This document shows, piece after piece, positions 18,753-30,713 of a stretch of 64,000 nt of DNA (the stretch's first letter is position 1; the number at the start of each line of letters is the position of its first letter). Source of the stretch: Desulfobotulus alkaliphilus (GTDB lineage Bacteria; Desulfobacterota; Desulfobacteria; Desulfobacterales; ASO4-4); assembly GCF_007830435.1 (NCBI RefSeq), contig NZ_VLLC01000014.1, forward strand, positions 30,064 to 94,063. Direction: 5' to 3'. The notes below the pieces were generated by a model. It saw only the letters and a program-made list of their open reading frames with translations. It did not search any database and had not been told where the DNA came from. The translations under genes were made by a program, and so were the position numbers.

Positions 18753-18897
18753 GTAAATATTCAGCAGATTTCCCCTCTCCCTCTGGGAGAGGGGGCAGGG
18801 GTGAGGGCAAAAAGCTGTAAAAAGCACCTTGTTCATTGGCTTTTTATAAATATTTTAGAAGATTGCAAAAGTCAGGAAGCCCATGCTGAATAGTTAC
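18753..18897 (+). mobile_element. Short element with the same ends as the foldback MITEs but a different interior
   Basis: 145 bp. Inverted ends GTAAATATTCAGCA (18753-18766) and TGCTGAATAGTTAC (18884-18897) match the MITE family, and the flanks TGATTGGG (18745-18752) and TAATTGGG (18898-18905) are an 8-bp duplication with one mismatch. The interior is unrelated to the foldback copies; it contains CCTCTCCCTCTGG, GGGAGAGG and GGGGTGAGGG runs that can pair with each other. It ends 37 bases before the hisC start chosen here. Confidence 0.8.
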
Positions 18898-18934
18898 TAA
18901 TTGGGATATAATTATGATTGTGAAGGATGGTGTC

Positions 18935-20044
18935 ATGGAACCTGTTGTACCGGATTTTATCCGTGCCATTGCTCCCTATGTTCCCGGAAAACCCATAGAA
19001 GAGCTGGAGCGGGAATACGGGCTTTCCGGGATTGTGAAGCTGGCTTCCAATGAGAACGCCCTGGGCGCTTCACCCATGGCCCTTGAGGCCATGCAGCAGG
19101 CCATGGGCAGGCTGCACCGTTACCCCGACGGGTCTGCCTATTATCTGACAGCCGCTCTGGCCCGGCATCTGGGCGTTGAAGAAGGATCGCTTGTTACGGG
19201 AAATGGTTCCGATGATGTCATTGCCATGGCTGTCCGTGCCTTCATGCGCACCGGTGACAAAGCCGTCATGCCGCACCCGGCCTTTCTCATGTATGATATT
19301 CTGGTGAAAACCGCAGGGGGTGTTGCCGTACCTGTGAATCTTGATGGGATGGATATTGCTCTGGATGCCATGGCCGCAGCAGTGGATGCGGATACCCGCA
19401 TGGTCTTTGTTACCAATCCCAACAATCCCACGGGCCGTTTTATTCCGCAGGATAAGATGCGGGCCTTTCTGAATGCCATTCCCCCTTCCGTTCTCGTGCT
19501 GCTGGATGAAGCCTATGTGGAGTTTGTTGCGGAGGATAAATTTTATTCGGGCATTTCTCTTCTGGAGGAATATCCCAATCTTCTGATCCTGAGAACCTTT
19601 TCCAAGGCTTACGGTCTGGCGGGTATCCGTGTGGGCTATGGTGTGATGGCAAAGGAAGTGGCCCAGTGGCTGCACAGGGTCCGCCAGCCCTTTAACGTGA
19701 ATCTGCTGGCCCAGGCTGCGGCATGTGCGGCATTGGATGATGTGGATTTTTTGAACAGAACCAAGGCCCTTGTGCGGGATGGTAAAACATGGCTTTTTGC
19801 ACGTCTGGAAGAAATGGGACTGAGGGCCCATGAAACTGAGGCCAATTTTTTTCTTATTGATGTGAAAAGGGAAGGCAAGGCTGTTTTTGAGGCCATGCTG
19901 CGCAAGGGTGTGATTGTACGGTCCATGCATGGCTACGGATTTCCCCGCTGCATCCGCGTCACTGTGGGACTTCCTGAAGAAAATGAGATTTTTATTTCTG
20001 CCCTGAAGGAAGTGCTTGCTGACATTCCGGAAGTATCTGTATAA
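18935..20044 (+). CDS. hisC: Histidinol-phosphate aminotransferase
   Basis: PLP enzyme of histidine biosynthesis converting imidazole acetol-phosphate to histidinol-phosphate. About 369 residues: the N-terminus PDFIRAIAPYVPGKP, the substrate segment KLASNENALGASP, the Asp/Tyr of VLLDEAYVEFV, and the PLP lysine in TFSKAYGLAGIRVGYG. ATG 18935 has AAGGA about 7 bases upstream and fits the family N-terminus; ATG 18914 adds seven residues. No other his genes are nearby, so this is a stand-alone copy. Confidence 0.93.
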   Translation: MEPVVPDFIRAIAPYVPGKPIEELEREYGLSGIVKLASNENALGASPMALEAMQQAMGRLHRYPDGSAYYLTAALARHLGVEEGSLVTGNGSDDVIAMAVRAFMRTGDKAVMPHPAFLMYDILVKTAGGVAVPVNLDGMDIALDAMAAAVDADTRMVFVTNPNNPTGRFIPQDKMRAFLNAIPPSVLVLLDEAYVEFVAEDKFYSGISLLEEYPNLLILRTFSKAYGLAGIRVGYGVMAKEVAQWLHRVRQPFNVNLLAQAAACAALDDVDFLNRTKALVRDGKTWLFARLEEMGLRAHETEANFFLIDVKREGKAVFEAMLRKGVIVRSMHGYGFPRCIRVTVGLPEENEIFISALKEVLADIPEVSV

Positions 20045-20088
20045 ACATCAGGATTTTTCTTCCGGGCTGTCCCTAAGGTGCTTTTTTT

Positions 20089-20490
20089 GTAACTTCTGAG
20101 TAACTTCAAAAGTTACTTTATGACAAAACGCCGCAACACGGCGTGGGTTGCTGTTCTGTACAGCTTTCCAGGTACCATACCTGCCAGGCAGATGCACAGG
20201 CACCCAGGCTGTTTGCCCGTGACGCAATCTTATTCGGGAGTTTCTTGCCCTGTGCGGAAGCGGAAAAAACCCCCCGCCACAGGCAGGATACAATCTTTTA
20301 TTACCATGGCAGGCTTCAGCACGCTGCCTTTGTGGCGGCTCAGACAGTTTGCCGCTTCTTTCGCACAGGCCTTCGAATCTCTGATCCGAAACGATTGCAA
20401 TGTCACTTGCAAACAGTCAGGGTGCCTTGCACCAGTAGAAGCTGCTGCAATTACAAGATTGGAATTTCAGAATAAACTGTGCTGAGCTAC
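20089..20490 (+). mobile_element. Foldback MITE, copy 2
   Basis: 402 bp, long-left-end form. The left end, GTAACTTCTGAGTAACTTC, leads into two small hairpins (AGTAACTT/AAGTTACT and ACGCCG/CGGCGT) and then the shared foldback core. The right end is GTGCTGAGCTAC. The flanks CTTTTTTT and TATATTTT match at only 5 of 8 positions, so its target duplication has decayed or the match is chance. It lies between hisC (stop 20044) and cmk (start 20529) in the direction of both. Confidence 0.85.
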
Positions 20491-20528
20491 TATATTTTTT
20501 TAGACGTAAAGAGGCGAAAAAAGATATT

Positions 20529-21212
20529 ATGGAACCCATTGTCATTACCATTGACGGACCTGCAGGTGCAGGAAAAACCACCATCAGCCGGAGGCTTTCG
20601 GATCTTCTTTCCTATCGTTATGTGGATACGGGAGCCCTGTACCGGGGGGTTGCCCTTTGCGCAGAAAAAGCCTGTGTGGATCTGACCAATGAAAAGGAGC
20701 TTTCTTCCTTCCTGCAGAGCCTTACACTCTCCCTTGTGCGGGATGCCGCTGGCGGACTGACACTTGTTGCCGACGGAGAGGATATTACATCCCTGATCCG
20801 TACACCGGCCATGTCCATGGCTGCATCAAAGGTTGCAGCCCTGCCCCTTGTCAGGGCCTGGCTTCTGGAAGTGCAGCGGCAGCTCGGCAGGGAAAAGGCG
20901 GTTGTTTTTGAAGGCCGGGATATGGGAACGGTGGTTTTTCCTGAAGCAGATGTCAAATTTTTTCTGACGGCCGATATTTCCGTCCGTGCCCGGAGAAGAT
21001 ATGCGGAACTTCCTGAAAACTCCGGCCAGAGCCTGGAAGATGTTCTGGAAGATATGAAAAAAAGGGATGATCAGGATGCGGGAAGGGATCTGGCCCCCCT
21101 CGTGGCGGCCTCCGATGCCATATATATTGATGCCTCCGCTTTTTCCATCGATGAGGTTCTTGGGCAGATGATGGTCCATATCCGTGCAAAATCGGGTGCT
21201 GGATCAGATTGA
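20529..21212 (+). CDS. cmk: Cytidylate kinase
   Basis: Phosphorylates CMP and dCMP. 227 residues: P-loop ITIDGPAGAGKTTISRRL, the NMP-binding segment YVDTGALYRGVAL, VFEGRDMGTVVFPEADVKFF, and ARRRYAELPENSGQ-type LID residues with the conserved KKRDDQDAGRDLAPL stretch. It stands directly upstream of rpsA, the conserved cmk-rpsA pairing. A MITE ends 38 bases before its start. Confidence 0.96.
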   Translation: MEPIVITIDGPAGAGKTTISRRLSDLLSYRYVDTGALYRGVALCAEKACVDLTNEKELSSFLQSLTLSLVRDAAGGLTLVADGEDITSLIRTPAMSMAASKVAALPLVRAWLLEVQRQLGREKAVVFEGRDMGTVVFPEADVKFFLTADISVRARRRYAELPENSGQSLEDVLEDMKKRDDQDAGRDLAPLVAASDAIYIDASAFSIDEVLGQMMVHIRAKSGAGSD

Positions 21213-21317
21213 ATATTTTATCTTGTATCCTCCGGGGCTTTCTGATATTTATTGCAGGATATGCCAACCTTGAAAAACAGGGATGCGCATGAATAACGCT
21301 TAGGGGGATAACTTTTA

Positions 21318-23081
<1,764 letters not shown>

Positions 23082-23090
23082 ATAAAATGA

Positions 23091-23133
23091 AAAGCCCGGA
23101 ATCATCCCTTTCAGATGGTTCCGGGCTTTTTTG
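23091..23133 (+). terminator. Rho-independent terminator after rpsA
   Basis: A strong stem (AAAGCCCGGAAtCATC with GATGgTTCCGGGCTTT) closing a short loop, with a T run from 23127. It begins 10 bases after the rpsA stop. Confidence 0.9.
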
Positions 23134-23142
23134 TTGCAGTGG

Positions 23143-23197
23143 AAGGAGCGTATGAACGGCCATGGAATTGCCATGCCGGAAACAGACGCTCCTTTTT
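23143..23197 (+). terminator. Second hairpin with T run ahead of sppA
   Basis: AAGGAGCGT (23143-23151) pairs perfectly with ACGCTCCTT (23186-23194), which runs into a T stretch. Inside the loop GGCCATGG/CCATGCC can form a smaller stem. It may back up the rpsA terminator or act as an attenuator in the sppA leader. Confidence 0.5.
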
Positions 23198-23234
23198 TAT
23201 ACTCTTTTTGACATTCACGGAGGAAGGTATTTTC

Positions 23235-24134
23235 ATGTTCTCCCGCAGACATCCCTACCTGTTTTTTATCCTTCTCATGACGGCCATGGTTACGGGCAGC
23301 AGTATGCTGATGCGTCTGGGTACGGCAATGACAAAATCCGAGGTCCAGGGTGAAAGCATTGGCGTGGTGGAGCTTTACGGTCCCATCATGGACAGCAGTC
23401 AGATCCTGGAAGATATAAGAAAATTTCGTGACAATGAAAAGATCAGGGCCATTGTCCTGCGGGTGGATTCTCCCGGTGGCGGTGTGGGGCCTTCCCAGGA
23501 AATTTACAGGGCCCTGCAGATGGCCAGAAAAGAGAAGCCGGTTATAGCCAGTTTCGGCTCCGTTGCCGCATCCGGCGGATATTATGTGGCCGCAGCCACC
23601 GACGGCATCATGGCCAATGCCGGAACCGTAACGGGCAGCATCGGTGTGATCCTTGGCTATACGAATTTTCGTGAACTTGCCGAAAGGATCGGTCTTCAGT
23701 CCGTTGTTATCAAAAGCGGAGAACATAAGGACATGGCTTCTCCTGTGAAGGATCTCAGCTCTGAAGACAGGGATATTCTTCAGGCACTGGTGGACCGGAT
23801 GCACAGGCAGTTTGTCAGGGATGTGGCCACTGGCAGGGACATGGAAGAAAATACCGTTGCAACTCTGGCGGATGGCAGAATCTATGCCGGTGAGGAAGCC
23901 ATGGAGCTGGGTCTGGTGGATCGTCTGGGTAATTTTGAGGATGCCCTTTCCTGGGCAGCGGAAAAGGCTGGAATTGATCCGGATAAATGGGTGGCCGTTT
24001 ATCCGGAGCGGGAGCGTTCATGGCTCTGGGATATTATTGACGGGGGTGCCCAGTCTCTGGTGAATGCCATGGACAGAAAAATGGGGTTCACCGGAGGATA
24101 CCTGTGGACACCGGGAATGCAGCAGGGTTTATAA
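23235..24134 (+). CDS. sppA: Signal peptide peptidase SppA, short type
   Basis: 299-residue inner-membrane serine protease degrading cleaved signal peptides. An N-terminal membrane anchor (about 7-28) is followed by a single S49 domain: LRVDSPGGGVGPSQEIYRAL, the nucleophile Ser in FGSVAASGGYYVAAAT, TGSIGVILGYTN, and the general-base Lys in KSGEHKDMASP. One S49 domain of this length is the short, tetramer- or octamer-forming type. ATG 23235 is preferred because GGAGGAAGG lies upstream. Its stop overlaps that of the convergent yciO-like gene. Confidence 0.93.
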   Translation: MFSRRHPYLFFILLMTAMVTGSSMLMRLGTAMTKSEVQGESIGVVELYGPIMDSSQILEDIRKFRDNEKIRAIVLRVDSPGGGVGPSQEIYRALQMARKEKPVIASFGSVAASGGYYVAAATDGIMANAGTVTGSIGVILGYTNFRELAERIGLQSVVIKSGEHKDMASPVKDLSSEDRDILQALVDRMHRQFVRDVATGRDMEENTVATLADGRIYAGEEAMELGLVDRLGNFEDALSWAAEKAGIDPDKWVAVYPERERSWLWDIIDGGAQSLVNAMDRKMGFTGGYLWTPGMQQGL

Positions 24135-24737
24135 AAACTCGCTTACATCCCCAAGTCCCTCCCGCAGCACTTCCGGTATCTCTCCGGAAAGATCAATGAC
24201 GCTGGAGGGAATGCCGGGAACGGGTCCGCCGTCAATGACCATATCCACCATGGATCCGAAGATCTCATGGAGAAGGCTGGCATCGGTTTCCAGCTCTTCC
24301 CCTGATCTTGCGGCCGTGGTTGAAATGATGGGGTTGCCCAGCTCCCTTACAAGGGTCTGGGCAATGACATGATCCGGAACCCTTATGCCAGCGGTTTTTC
24401 TCTTTGTGAGCATCATTTTCGGGACTTCCTTTGTGCCTTCGAGAATAAAGGTATAGGGTCCCGGCAGAAGACGTTTTAATACACGGTAAGCCGCATTGTG
24501 TACCTTGGCATAGCGGCTGATATCCGTTAAGTCGGGGCATATGAAGCTGAAGGGTTGCTTTTTGTCTTTCTGGCGGATCTGATAAATGCGTTCAATGGCT
24601 TTTTTATTCTGGATGTCACATCCCATGCCATAATGGGTATCCGTGGGGTAAATAATCACGCCGCCACTTTTCAGGCATTCCACAACCTGATGAATCTGCC
24701 GTGTGTGCGGTGTTTCCGGGTGCATGGTGATCAGCAT
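24129..24737 (-). CDS. YciO/Sua5/YrdC-family protein (L-threonylcarbamoyladenylate synthase type)
   Basis: 202 residues, single YrdC domain. Motifs: SGGVIIYPTDTHYGMGCDI (KxxR-type ATP/threonine pocket), IYQIRQKDKKQPFSFIC, LLPGPYTFIL, AGIRVPDH and IISTTAARSGEE. The family makes threonylcarbamoyl-AMP for tRNA t6A37, but the wording is closer to the YciO subgroup, whose activity is weaker. ATG 24737 has AAGGAG 9 bases upstream; the in-frame start at 24788 lacks one. It converges on sppA with a 6-base overlap. Confidence 0.88.
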   Translation of the reverse strand: MLITMHPETPHTRQIHQVVECLKSGGVIIYPTDTHYGMGCDIQNKKAIERIYQIRQKDKKQPFSFICPDLTDISRYAKVHNAAYRVLKRLLPGPYTFILEGTKEVPKMMLTKRKTAGIRVPDHVIAQTLVRELGNPIISTTAARSGEELETDASLLHEIFGSMVDMVIDGGPVPGIPSSVIDLSGEIPEVLREGLGDVSEFL

Positions 24738-26653
<1,916 letters not shown>

Positions 26654-26691
26654 CAGGTATTCGTTTTTTTTAAGAAAAAAGCGATAAAGAT

Positions 26692-26736
26692 ACCCGCCGC
26701 CGTGCCTTTCAGGGGTGCGCGGCGGGTTCTTTTTTT
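26692..26736 (+). terminator. Rho-independent terminator after guaB
   Basis: ACCCGCCGC pairs with GCGGCGGGT across an 18-base loop that can extend the stem, followed by a C and seven T. It starts about 40 bases after the guaB stop. Confidence 0.88.
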
Positions 26737-26876
26737 CAGAGCGTCAGAGGAAAGTGACAGCGGGAACTTGCTGTGCTATGAAGGGCTGGCAGCAACCGGA
26801 CCCGCAGACCATGGCCGGGTCAGGGCAGTCATCAGATTTCATACGAGCTGCTTGTTTTTTATATGCTTGAAAGAAG

Positions 26877-27137
26877 GTACTTATTCAGCACAGCTTATTC
26901 CGAACTGCCAATGCTGTAGTTACGGCAGTTTTGTACTGTTGCAAGGCTCCGTGGCTATTTGCAAGTGACATTGCAATCGTTTCGGATTCCGGCACTCAAG
27001 ATCCCTAAGCATTTTTGCTCCCGTAAAGGGCTTGAGCTTTTCAGCTTGAGTGCCGGATTGCGTCACGGGCCAATAGCCTGGGGCCTGTGCATCTGTCTTG
27101 CAGGTATGGTACCTGGAAAACCGTGTTGAACAGTTAC
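26877..27137 (-). mobile_element. Foldback MITE, copy 3 (inverted, centre missing)
   Basis: 261 bp, in the opposite orientation to the other copies. The ends GTACTTATTCAGCACAGC and GTGTTGAACAGTTAC are flanked by a perfect 8-bp duplication, GAAAGAAG (26869-26876 and 27138-27145). The outer arms (GGCTATTTGCAAGTGACATT and its partner) are kept, but the whole central hairpin found in copies 1, 2, 4 and 5 is replaced by one 68-bp nested unit. It ends 21 bases before the dnaE start, and part of the dnaE ribosome-binding region overlaps the duplicated target. Confidence 0.9.
26989..27056 (-). repeat. Nested 68-bp palindromic unit, c
   Basis: Exactly 68 bp with perfect 12-bp inverted ends (CCGGCACTCAAG / CTTGAGTGCCGG). 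Its complement matches unit a at 10087-10154 except for a few bases near one end. Confidence 0.85.
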
Positions 27138-27158
27138 GAAAGAAGAAAGGTTTTTTCC

Positions 27159-30100
27159 ATGGAAACCCCGGTTCCGGATTTTGTTCATCTTCACCTTCAC
27201 AGCCAGTACAGCCTTCTGGATGGTGCCATCCGCCTTGATCCTCTCTTTGCCCGTGCAAAGGAGTATGGCATGCATTCCGTGGCCATTACGGATCATGGTA
27301 CCATGTTCGGAGCCATGGAGTTTTACGAAAAAGCCCTCAAAGCCGGAATTAAACCCATTATTGGCTGTGAGTGCTATGTGGCACCGAGATCCCTTAAGGA
27401 TAAAAGTACGGAAGATGCCAAAGGCCTTTCCCATCTGGTGCTGCTGGCCCAAAACAATGAGGGGTACAAAAATCTCTGCAAGCTTGCCACCATCGCCCAG
27501 ATGAAGGGGTTTTATTATAAACCCAGAGTGGACGATGAGGTGCTGGCGGCCCACAGTGAAGGCATCATTGCCCTGTCTGCCTGCCTTCAGGGCGAAATAC
27601 CCAAACTGCTTTTAAAGGGGCAGGTTTCCGCAGCGGAGGAAAAGGCCCGGTATTATGAGAAGATTTTTGGTGAAGGGAATTTTTTCCTTGAAATTCAGGA
27701 AAACGGACTCATGCCCCAGCGGGAGGCCAATACTCTGCTTGTGGACATGGCGGAGCGCCTTTCCCTGCCTCTGGTGGCCACCAACGACTGCCATTATCTG
27801 GATGCGGAAGATACAAGGGCCCATGAGCTGCTTTTGTGCATACAGACGGGAAAAACCATCCATGATCCCAACCGCTTCCAGTTTGGTACGGATGCCCTGT
27901 ATTTTAAAAGCCGGGAAATCATGGCCCGTGAACTGGGTCATTTCAAGGGAGCCCTTGCCAATACCGTTGACATTGCCAGCCGCTGTGATGTGAGCTTTGA
28001 TTTCAATACCTACCATTTCCCCAATTTTCCCACGGAAGAAACAGGGACGGCCGGTGAGCTTTTTGCCGCCACGGCCCGCAGGGGCTTTGAAAAGCGCATG
28101 GTGCTGATCCGGAAAAACAATCCCCATGTGGATGAAAAGCTCTACCTTGACCGCCTCAACTACGAGATTGAGACCATCAATACCATGGGCTTTCCCGGTT
28201 ACTTTCTCATCGTTGCGGATTTTATCCGTTATTCCAAGGAAAACGGCATTCCCGTAGGCCCCGGCAGGGGGTCCGCCGCAGGCTCCATGGTAGCCTATGC
28301 CATGGGAATCACGGATCTTGATCCCATCGAACATGGCCTGATTTTTGAGCGTTTCCTCAATCCAAGCCGTATTTCCATGCCGGATATTGACGTGGATTTC
28401 TGCATTAATGGCAGGGAAAAGGTTTACGACTATGTTGTAAAAAAATACGGGGGCGGGGACTATGTGGCCCAGATCATTACCTATGGGAAAATGAAAACCC
28501 GTGCTGTGATCCGGGATGTGGGCCGCGCCCTTGGCATTCCCCTGAAAGATGTGGATGAAATTGCCAAGCTTGTTCCGGAAGTGCTGAACATCAGCCTTGA
28601 AAAGGCACTGGAACAGGAACCGGAAATCTTAAAAAGGGCTGCGGAACGTTCCGACATCAAAGAACTGCTGGATATTGCAAGAAAGCTTGAGGGCCTGCCC
28701 CGCCATGCCTCCACCCATGCGGCGGGTGTGGTCATCGGGGATAAACGGCTGGATGATTACCTGCCCCTGTACAGCGGTAAAAAGGGTGAAGTTGTCACCC
28801 AGTTTGACATGCATTATGTGGAAAAAATCGGGCTGGTAAAGTTTGACTTTCTGGGGCTTCGTAACCTCACCGTCATCAAGGATGCCCTTGATCTCATTGC
28901 CCTTCAGGGCCTTGAGGTGCCGGATCTTGATGCCATTCCCTTAGATGACCCTGAAAGTTATGCGCTTCTTTCCAGAGGGGATACCACCGGTGTTTTTCAG
29001 CTGGAAAGCTCCGGTATGAAGGATCTTCTGGTCCGCCTGAGGCCTTCGACTTTCGGTGACATTACGGCCCTTGTGGCCCTTTACCGGCCCGGTCCTCTGG
29101 AAAGCGGCATGGTGGATGACTTTGTGGAACGTAAGCACGGCCGGGCAGAAGTTTCCTATCCGCTTCCCCAGCTGGAGCCCATCCTGAAGGATACCTACGG
29201 GGTTATCCTTTATCAGGAACAGGTCATGAAAATTGCCGGGGTGCTGGCCAATTATTCCATGGCCGAAGCCGATGGTCTGCGTAAGGCTATGGGAAAAAAG
29301 ATTGCTGAAATGATGGTGGCCCAGCGGGAACGCTTCATGAAGGGGGCCGCTGAAAGCAGGGTTGATCTGGATAAGGCTGGCCATATTTTTGATCTTATGG
29401 AAAAATTCGGGGGCTATGGTTTCAACAAATCCCATTCCGCAGCCTATGCCCTGATTGCTTACCAGACAGCCTATCTCAAGGCCCACTATCCCCTTGCTTT
29501 CATGGCCGCCCTCCTTACTTCTGAAATGAATTCCTTAGACGGTGTTGTGAAGTTCATTGAAGAATGCCGCAGCCACAACATTGAGGTGCTGCCCCCGGAT
29601 GTGAATGAGTCGGGCCTTGCTTTCACCGTGGTGGGTAATGCCATCCGTTTTGGCCTTGTGGCCGTTAAAAATGTGGGGGAAGGGCCCGTTGCGGCCATTC
29701 TGGCGGAAAGGGAAGCCGGAGGCCCGTTTGGGGATCTTTTTGATTTCTGTGAGCGCATCGATCTGAGAAAGGTGAATAAGCGGGTGCTGGAGGCACTGAT
29801 CAAATGCGGTGCCTTTGACAGCACGGGCGTGGAGCGCAGCCGCATGATGGCGGTGCTGGATGAGGCTGTGGATCACGGAACAAGGACGCAGAAGGAAAAG
29901 AACGATCCGCAGATGGGGCTTTTTGACATGGTGGAAGATCCCGTTGCCGAAGGACTGCGACCCGTATTTCCGGACATTCCGGAGTGGGAGGACAGGGATC
30001 TTCTTTTTCTGGAAAAGGAACATCTGGGACTCTATCTTTCCGGCCACCCTTTAAAAAAATATGAAGAAGCCATCGCCCGCTATGCCACAACCGATGCCGA

Positions 30101-30713
30101 AGCGTTAAAGGAAGTTCCCAGTGGTGCCGCTGTCCGCCTTGGCGGCAGCATCCATGATATGAAGGTCATTATAACCAAAAAAGGGGATAAAATGGCCTTC
30201 ATGAATGTAGAAGACATAAGCGGTGCCCTGGTGGAGGTGGTGGTTTTTCCGGTTCTTTTTGCACTGGTTACGGACCTTCTGGAAACGGATACACCTGTGA
30301 TTGTGGAGGGAGAGGCTCAGGTTGAAGGTTCTGCTGCCAAGATCAAGGCAGAGAAAATTGTCCATCTGGATAAGGCCGGGGAAGTCTGGACCGGTATGCT
30401 TCACCTTAAAGTGCGTACGGATACCCACAGAAGAGAAGACCTTGTGAAGGTGCAGGAAGCCCTGCGCCGTTATCCCGGCAATTGTGCTGTGCAGCTCCAT
30501 GTCAGAATTCCTGAAAAAACGGAAACCCACATTGAGTTGCCGGATCTTCTTAAGGTCAGTCCCGGACCGGAACTCATGGCAGAGCTGGAAGAAATCCTCG
30601 GGCCGGAGGGCGTTGTCACTGCCTGTGCCCCTGCAAAGCTGGAGGACAGGGGAAAGAACGGGAAAAACGGGTACAGGAAAAGGGGAAGCAATGGAAACGC
30701 CGCCTCAGCCTGA
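27159..30713 (+). CDS. dnaE: DNA polymerase III alpha subunit
   Basis: Replicative polymerase catalytic subunit, 1184 residues. An N-terminal PHP domain (VHLHLHSQYSLLDGAI; AITDHGTMFGAMEF) is followed by the polymerase palm with GPGRGSAAGSMVAYAMG and the catalytic aspartates of MPDIDVDFC. The fingers include TYGKMKTRAVIRDVGRALG. A helix-hairpin-helix region and an OB-fold (about 990-1070, AVRLGGSIHDMKVIITKKGD) follow, then a short tail. ATG 27159 is preferred because AGAAAGG lies upstream; upstream in-frame codons fall inside the mobile element. Its last 23 bases overlap bioF. Confidence 0.97.
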   Translation: METPVPDFVHLHLHSQYSLLDGAIRLDPLFARAKEYGMHSVAITDHGTMFGAMEFYEKALKAGIKPIIGCECYVAPRSLKDKSTEDAKGLSHLVLLAQNNEGYKNLCKLATIAQMKGFYYKPRVDDEVLAAHSEGIIALSACLQGEIPKLLLKGQVSAAEEKARYYEKIFGEGNFFLEIQENGLMPQREANTLLVDMAERLSLPLVATNDCHYLDAEDTRAHELLLCIQTGKTIHDPNRFQFGTDALYFKSREIMARELGHFKGALANTVDIASRCDVSFDFNTYHFPNFPTEETGTAGELFAATARRGFEKRMVLIRKNNPHVDEKLYLDRLNYEIETINTMGFPGYFLIVADFIRYSKENGIPVGPGRGSAAGSMVAYAMGITDLDPIEHGLIFERFLNPSRISMPDIDVDFCINGREKVYDYVVKKYGGGDYVAQIITYGKMKTRAVIRDVGRALGIPLKDVDEIAKLVPEVLNISLEKALEQEPEILKRAAERSDIKELLDIARKLEGLPRHASTHAAGVVIGDKRLDDYLPLYSGKKGEVVTQFDMHYVEKIGLVKFDFLGLRNLTVIKDALDLIALQGLEVPDLDAIPLDDPESYALLSRGDTTGVFQLESSGMKDLLVRLRPSTFGDITALVALYRPGPLESGMVDDFVERKHGRAEVSYPLPQLEPILKDTYGVILYQEQVMKIAGVLANYSMAEADGLRKAMGKKIAEMMVAQRERFMKGAAESRVDLDKAGHIFDLMEKFGGYGFNKSHSAAYALIAYQTAYLKAHYPLAFMAALLTSEMNSLDGVVKFIEECRSHNIEVLPPDVNESGLAFTVVGNAIRFGLVAVKNVGEGPVAAILAEREAGGPFGDLFDFCERIDLRKVNKRVLEALIKCGAFDSTGVERSRMMAVLDEAVDHGTRTQKEKNDPQMGLFDMVEDPVAEGLRPVFPDIPEWEDRDLLFLEKEHLGLYLSGHPLKKYEEAIARYATTDAEALKEVPSGAAVRLGGSIHDMKVIITKKGDKMAFMNVEDISGALVEVVVFPVLFALVTDLLETDTPVIVEGEAQVEGSAAKIKAEKIVHLDKAGEVWTGMLHLKVRTDTHRREDLVKVQEALRRYPGNCAVQLHVRIPEKTETHIELPDLLKVSPGPELMAELEEILGPEGVVTACAPAKLEDRGKNGKNGYRKRGSNGNAASA

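Noticed and set aside
18205..18905. Idea that the mobile element at 18753 truncated cheB
   Set aside because: A stop codon and a terminator come before the element, and no methylesterase sequence is seen after it, so the loss of the domain is not explained by this insertion.
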